NCBI RefSeq assembly: GCF_026262505.1
Contig: NC_067206.1
Coordinates: 39,197,660-39,261,659, forward strand
Source of the DNA: Trichomonas vaginalis G3
Taxonomy: Eukaryota > Parabasalia > Trichomonadida > Trichomonadidae
Length of the DNA: 64,000 nt
Reading direction: 5' to 3'
Part shown: positions 60,119 to 64,000 of the stretch, in pieces
How positions within the stretch are numbered: the first letter of the stretch is position 1
Layout: each line of letters begins with the position of its first letter
The notes under the pieces: generated by a model
Databases searched by the model: none
Seen by the model: the letters and a program-made list of their open reading frames with translations, nothing else
What the model was told of the DNA's origin: nothing
Position numbers and translations under genes: made by a program

Positions 60119-60271
60119 TTAGTTTGGTTTGTTTTCAACTGGTTGTTGTTGTTTTTTAAGTCGGTCTAAAACTTCCTGAGGTATAGGAAGAACTTGACAA
60201 ACACGTTGTGTAACTGCTGGAAGTCGACAAATCCATCTTGAACCCATTTGTCTCAATGCTGTATTGTTCAT
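60119..60271 (-). CDS. 50-residue conserved basic protein (copy 2)
   Basis: ATG 60,271 to TAA 60,119. Same as 14,369-14,521 except for two residues in the KKQQQP tail. Conservation of such a short frame, its own leader and tight packing between two virion-type genes support a real gene. Function unknown. Confidence 0.6.
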   Translation of the reverse strand: MNNTALRQMGSRWICRLPAVTQRVCQVLPIPQEVLDRLKKQQQPVENKPN

Positions 60272-60290
60272 TTCATCTCAATAAAAAACT

Positions 60291-60692
60291 TTACATTCCC
60301 CACGTTTGAGGCGGTTGAGGTTGGTTATTGTTTACCCATTGTTGTGCATGGTTATATCCTCTGTTAAAGAATCTTTCACCTTGGTCCATATAGTGTCCTG
60401 CTTGGTTATAGTAGTCATTTGCTTTGTTATAATAGTTTCCTGCTTGTCTTCCTACATTGTCCATCCATCCTTGAACTTTTCCTCTTGTTTCAGGATTTGG
60501 AATAAGATTTGTTGCATCTCGTGCTACATCCCAACCTTTCTGTACAGTTTGTATAATAGGTTGTGCTTTCTCTTTCAGTATACCTAATGTACTCAAAATC
60601 TTCCTTCCAACTCCAAATACACCTCTGGCTATTGTTCCCACTGCGGGTAAAAATCTGGATGCAACTCCTGCTAACGCGCCAAATAAACCCAT
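60291..60692 (-). CDS. Amphipathic MGLFGA virion-type protein (copy 2)
   Basis: All 133 residues are the same as in 14,541-14,942, although the DNA differs at several silent places (for example near 60,313 and 60,647). Silent-only change suggests the protein is or was under selection. Gly2 and the Ala/Gly helix could anchor it in membranes. It is head-to-head with the integrase, 17 bp apart. It looks whole. Confidence 0.65.
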   Translation of the reverse strand: MGLFGALAGVASRFLPAVGTIARGVFGVGRKILSTLGILKEKAQPIIQTVQKGWDVARDATNLIPNPETRGKVQGWMDNVGRQAGNYYNKANDYYNQAGHYMDQGERFFNRGYNHAQQWVNNNQPQPPQTWGM

Positions 60693-60709
60693 TTCTTATG
60701 GGTTAAAAA
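60693..60709. promoter_or_regulatory. 17-bp divergent promoter space (copy 2)
   Basis: TTCTTATGGGTTAAAAA separates the start codons at 60,692 and 60,710. It differs from copy 1 at two bases; the A run before the integrase ATG is kept. Confidence 0.55.
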
Positions 60710-61669
60710 ATGACGAATCCAAACAAGGACCCCTATGTTTCTAAAGCGACAAAGAAAGCACTCATGGTAAAAATCTTTAGTTCAACACCAAATGCTTGGT
60801 TTATGGATATCTTGGAAAACATTCCGAGAGTTAGAACAGATGGACCTCCATACTGGCTAATATTTGTCGGTCAAAACACAAGATACTGTGAAGCCATACC
60901 ATTACAGTCCAAAAATATTTTAGATATCTTAGCAGCTTTGACAATATTCGTTGACAAATACCATCCAACAAAACTGACATCTGACTGTGAAAGTTCTTTC
61001 AAATCAGACGATGTAAAAAACTATCTGCGTTCAAAAAATGTAAACCAATATTTCATTGTCGACCAAAACCATTCTGCTCTTGGTGTCATTGACGGTTGTA
61101 TAAAAATGTTAAGAGACTTAAACCAACCACAAGGTGGTGAAGCAAATGAAATGTCATATGACGACAAATATAGACACTTCTCCATGGCAAAGATGAGACA
61201 AGTTTTAAATATTTACAATAACCGTAAACAAAAAGGTTTGGGAAACCACTCCCCCGAAGAAATGAAAAACAACCCTGACTTAGAGAAAGACTATATATTT
61301 AATAATTTAGTCAAAAGAGACAAACAAGAAAGAATGCCGGGCTTCAAACTTCAGAAAGGTGACAAAGTAAAAATAGAAATACCTAAACGCGACCCATATG
61401 AAAATACTATTGACTATGACAACAATGGGAACTCGACAGGTACTCACATTCGTGTTCGTAAAAATAGAAGAAAGTATACAAGAGAATATTATGAAGTTTT
61501 AGGCAAACATGGCAAAATGTACACACTGCAAGCAGAAGATAAAACTACTATTGCCAGACCTCGTTTCAAACTTGTCAAAGTTCAAGGTGGTATACTTTCA
61601 AAGACAGTTCCTAACAAATATAAGACAACTCCTGACGAATATGCTAAAGAAGTTGAAAATGACGACTAA
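60710..61669 (+). CDS. Group B Maverick integrase (copy 2)
   Basis: 319 residues, seven differences from 14,960-15,919 by my count (for example PRVRTDG for PRYREDG). Core motifs NAWFMDILENIP, KLTSDCESSFKS and HSALGVIDGCIKML and the C-terminal barrel are unchanged, so both copies could code for active enzyme. The stop overlaps the fibre stop by four bases, as in copy 1. It looks whole. Confidence 0.85.
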   Translation: MTNPNKDPYVSKATKKALMVKIFSSTPNAWFMDILENIPRVRTDGPPYWLIFVGQNTRYCEAIPLQSKNILDILAALTIFVDKYHPTKLTSDCESSFKSDDVKNYLRSKNVNQYFIVDQNHSALGVIDGCIKMLRDLNQPQGGEANEMSYDDKYRHFSMAKMRQVLNIYNNRKQKGLGNHSPEEMKNNPDLEKDYIFNNLVKRDKQERMPGFKLQKGDKVKIEIPKRDPYENTIDYDNNGNSTGTHIRVRKNRRKYTREYYEVLGKHGKMYTLQAEDKTTIARPRFKLVKVQGGILSKTVPNKYKTTPDEYAKEVENDD

Positions 61670-63699
61670 GCAATTCTATACCATGCGTAAACTGTCATGT
61701 AAGGTGGCATGTAGTCTTTACTTTGTCCCGTTGTTTGCGTATATCCTGAAACGAAATGTGTATGGTTTCCTTCTCCCTGAGTGTCATCCCAGTAACAATT
61801 TATAGCAAACTTAACGTCGTCTTTAACATCATATCCTTTACCTTTTGTCATTCCTGACCAATCCCAATATCTATGCTTATGCCAACCTGCTTGAGATGTA
61901 CTTAAATCTATGTAGTGACTGTGCGCAGGTAAATTTTCACCTGAAATCGTTTTACTTCCACCTGTTTCCTTTGAAGAGTTTGCACAATACAAAAACCTGT
62001 CGACTATTTGTTCCCATGCACCAACACCAAACATTACTTGAGGACCTCTTGCTTCCATAGATGTATAAATAGAACCTACTGGGTTCATTAAATCAAACAT
62101 ATGAGACATTACAGGATTGTCTCTTTTGAACTTAAAATATAGTGCAACTATTTCAGGTTTCTTCTGGTTTGTGTCAGAATATTTTTTATAATATAATCTT
62201 ATGTTTTCAGGGTAGGTAAAATCTTGACTATAATATTTATTTCTGTCATCTTCATAATAGTATACTATTCTCGTTTTTTCTATTGCATTATATCTTTTAT
62301 ATCTATAAAAATCTAAATATAATGTTAGCTTTTGTTCATCTACATGTGGTGTTCTGTTGTCATCTCCATAGTCATAATAGTATGGTGCTGGAGCTGGGTC
62401 AGGCAATGTCATATCTGTCATTTCATAAACTCGGAAATATTTCTTTTGTTCGTCTCCATATAAGTTTAAGTAGCAGTTGTTGTCTAATGGAACTTTAACT
62501 TGTGTACCATCGTTCTTTTTATAGCTTACATACATTTCATTGTTATTTTTCGGAATGAGTTTATACCGTATACCATTTTTTAAGGAATGTACAAACTGCC
62601 ATCTAAAATATTTGTTTTCTTCATTGAAAGAAAAGTCACCAACAATAGTTTCAATATTTTTTGTTCCAACTAAACTTTGGTATATTTCATTGACATATGT
62701 TTTATCTGCTTTATTTTCAAGGCTAACGTTTAAGTCTGTTATTTCAGAAGATGTATGTGTATGTCCAACGTCACTTTTCCTGTTTAAGGTTTCTTGTAAG
62801 TTTGCAATATTTGCAATGGTATGTGTATGTCCAACGTCACTTTTCCTGTTTAAGGTTTCTTGTAAGTTTGCAATATTTGCAATGGTATGTGTATGGTTCT
62901 TGTCTGCTTTCTTCTCTAACTCATCGTTAACATATGTTTTATCCGCTTTAAGGTCTAAACATCCTGAAACCCATCCTGTATCGGCTTTACTTTTTAAAAT
63001 CTTCGATGTCCATTCATGGTACCAGTCAACCCTTTCTTTCATTTCGTTATCTTTTTCATCCACATATTCCTTATCTGCTTTCTTCTCTAACTTACTAGCC
63101 ACACATGCTAACTCATCGTTAACATATGTTTTATCTGCTTTCTTTTCAAGGCTAACGTTTAAGTCTGTTATTTCAGATATAGAATGTGTATGTCCAACGG
63201 CACTTTTACTGTTTAAGGTTTCTTGTAAGTCTGTTATTTCAGATATAGAATGTATATGAGTCTTTTTAGAATATTCGTTTTCAGCTCTTGTCACTTCACT
63301 TGACATTTTATTGTCAACATATGTTTTGTCTGCTAGTTCAGGATGAGTATGTTCTTTTGTTGCATAAGCTTTGTCAGCTCTTTCTTCTTCTTTTGCTATT
63401 GCATCGTCTACATATGTTTTGTCTGCTTTGTTGTCAACATCTGCTTTCAAAAGAAGTTCTTTTATAGGTTTCTCGTTTAAAGTTCCTTTTGTTGGATTTA
63501 TACAAACAGTATGGTTCTTATTGTCTTGAAACAGAAACTCATCTGTCATTGGGTTTAAAGTCAGTTTTAAGTTTCCTTCTTTCAATGACTCAGATATCTT
63601 AGAATAGTTTGAAAAGTTTGTTGTGTTCTTATTTAGAGCTTGTATAATGAGTTGTCGGTTGTGTTGTATTTCTCTCATAGACGCTGTTTCATTTGACAT
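61666..63699 (-). CDS. Phage-like fibre with tail-collar C-terminus (copy 2, long form)
   Basis: 677 residues from ATG 63,699. The first 240 residues closely follow copy 1 but with extra units (HTHSISEITDLQETLNSKSA and KKADKTYVNDELACVASKLE). A 66-bp exact tandem (62,763 and 62,829) encodes two TIANIANLQETLNRKSDVGH units. The middle, about residues 330-550, is absent from copy 1: a beta-rich, Tyr-rich module (FSFNEENKYFRWQFVHSLKN; PAPYYYDYGDDNRTPHVDE; KLTLYLDFYRYKRYN). The final 125 residues are the tail-collar end (NPVGSIYTSMEARGPQ; NLPAHSHYIDLSTSQAGWH; MPPYMTVYAWYR). Likely a trimeric virion spike whose middle decides what it binds. It looks whole. Confidence 0.82.
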   Translation of the reverse strand: MSNETASMREIQHNRQLIIQALNKNTTNFSNYSKISESLKEGNLKLTLNPMTDEFLFQDNKNHTVCINPTKGTLNEKPIKELLLKADVDNKADKTYVDDAIAKEEERADKAYATKEHTHPELADKTYVDNKMSSEVTRAENEYSKKTHIHSISEITDLQETLNSKSAVGHTHSISEITDLNVSLEKKADKTYVNDELACVASKLEKKADKEYVDEKDNEMKERVDWYHEWTSKILKSKADTGWVSGCLDLKADKTYVNDELEKKADKNHTHTIANIANLQETLNRKSDVGHTHTIANIANLQETLNRKSDVGHTHTSSEITDLNVSLENKADKTYVNEIYQSLVGTKNIETIVGDFSFNEENKYFRWQFVHSLKNGIRYKLIPKNNNEMYVSYKKNDGTQVKVPLDNNCYLNLYGDEQKKYFRVYEMTDMTLPDPAPAPYYYDYGDDNRTPHVDEQKLTLYLDFYRYKRYNAIEKTRIVYYYEDDRNKYYSQDFTYPENIRLYYKKYSDTNQKKPEIVALYFKFKRDNPVMSHMFDLMNPVGSIYTSMEARGPQVMFGVGAWEQIVDRFLYCANSSKETGGSKTISGENLPAHSHYIDLSTSQAGWHKHRYWDWSGMTKGKGYDVKDDVKFAINCYWDDTQGEGNHTHFVSGYTQTTGQSKDYMPPYMTVYAWYRIA

Positions 63700-63717
63700 T
63701 TTTATTCTAGATAAAAT
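63700..63717. promoter_or_regulatory. 18-bp divergent promoter space (copy 2)
   Basis: Same 18 bases with central TCTAGA as 17,326-17,343, between the fibre and capsid-type start codons. Confidence 0.6.
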
Positions 63718-64000
63718 ATGCTTTCAATAGAAAAAGAAAATTCAAGAGTTGCTACAACTAAACCATTAGATGAACTTTTTACGAATGTCGGTCAAAAGTT
63801 TGAGACAGAGACCGTAAAGCATGAAGGCTATCGTTTTGACTACCCGTTAAGATGGTTAAGAGACCCATCTGTCACAAAAGCTATTGGCTTTCGTAGAATG
63901 AAGTTCATTTCAGAAGCCATACATGGTTTCCCATTTACAGTCGGTTTTGAAGTTCGATACTATAACAAAGAAAAACGTATGTATGAGAAATTTGAACAGG
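63718..64000 (+). CDS. Capsid-type element protein (copy 2), partial at window edge
   Basis: Starts MLSIEKENSRVATTKPLDEL and stays open to the window end, with only a few differences from the first 94 codons at 17,344 (Ser for Pro at position 3). YRFDYPLRWLRD and FRRMKFISEAIHGFPF are kept. See the copy 1 entry for the penton-like reading, which is inference. The C-terminal half is outside the window, so its state is unknown. Confidence 0.6.
   Translation, partial: MLSIEKENSRVATTKPLDELFTNVGQKFETETVKHEGYRFDYPLRWLRDPSVTKAIGFRRMKFISEAIHGFPFTVGFEVRYYNKEKRMYEKFEQ

Larger units (their letters stand above)
45741..64000. mobile_element. Second Maverick/Polinton-type cluster (group A inverted, group B direct)
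   Basis: Group A genes lie here on the plus strand (45,894-52,053), inverse to copy 1; after a 25-N gap a KilA-N copy and group B genes follow in the same direction as copy 1. The right end lies outside the window. Broken: many breaks, of the order of dozens, between about 48.6 and 58.7 kb, but the stretch 59.5-64 kb looks whole. Two ages or two sequence qualities are therefore mixed. A candidate left end is AGTAGTAGGG at 45,741. Confidence 0.75.

Overview
The window looks like a scaffold piece from a parabasalid protist, most likely Trichomonas vaginalis or a close relative. The reasons are AT-rich, intron-poor genes; ankyrin proteins of the LLISHGANINEKD type; BTB proteins with a discoidin-like tail; very short 5' leaders with TCA(C/T)TTT initiators; TAAA at or near stop codons; and flanks made of Maverick/Polinton-type virus-like elements, which are abundant in that genome. 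This species call is inference from sequence style, not a database match.

Layout. (1) About 1-19,416: a composite of virus-like DNA. Group A (1-6,020, minus strand) has an integrase running off the left edge, a protein-primed-type family B DNA polymerase carrying an HNH-like zinc insert, and small conserved genes. A repeat-rich stretch (6,030-10,076) surrounds a KilA-N/T5orf172 gene lying between inverted repeats. Group B (about 9,471-19,240) has a second, different family B polymerase, a second integrase, a bacteriophage-style fibre with a tail-collar end, two related capsid-type proteins and several small virion-like proteins. (2) About 19,490-45,195: host DNA. It carries a BTB/discoidin protein, coiled-coil proteins, ribosomal proteins eL21 and eS1, three ankyrin loci (two of them head-to-head decaying genes), a C2-like protein, a ubiquitin-like modifier ending LRNRGGF, a GT61 glycosyltransferase and a WD40 protein. 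(3) About 45,741-64,000: a second cluster. Group A is now on the plus strand and much more worn. After a 25-N assembly gap comes a worn KilA-N copy and a group B copy in the same direction as the first; its right part is almost identical to copy 1.

How the parts fit. The element genes look like a self-replicating, integrating, virion-forming set: integrase, protein-primed polymerase, small amphipathic virion proteins, capsid-type proteins and a fibre. Major capsid, packaging ATPase and maturation protease were not recognised here. The most striking observation is that the two fibre copies share nearly identical ends but carry unrelated middle modules, as in phage receptor-binding fibres. Group B genes are packed very tightly: divergent start codons only 17-18 bp apart, and an integrase/fibre pair whose stops overlap.

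Limits. Everything is read by eye. Homology calls rest on motifs; start codons in the host genes are chosen as the first plausible ATG near a trichomonad initiator. The worn state of 48-57 kb surrounds the assembly gap and may partly be low sequence quality.
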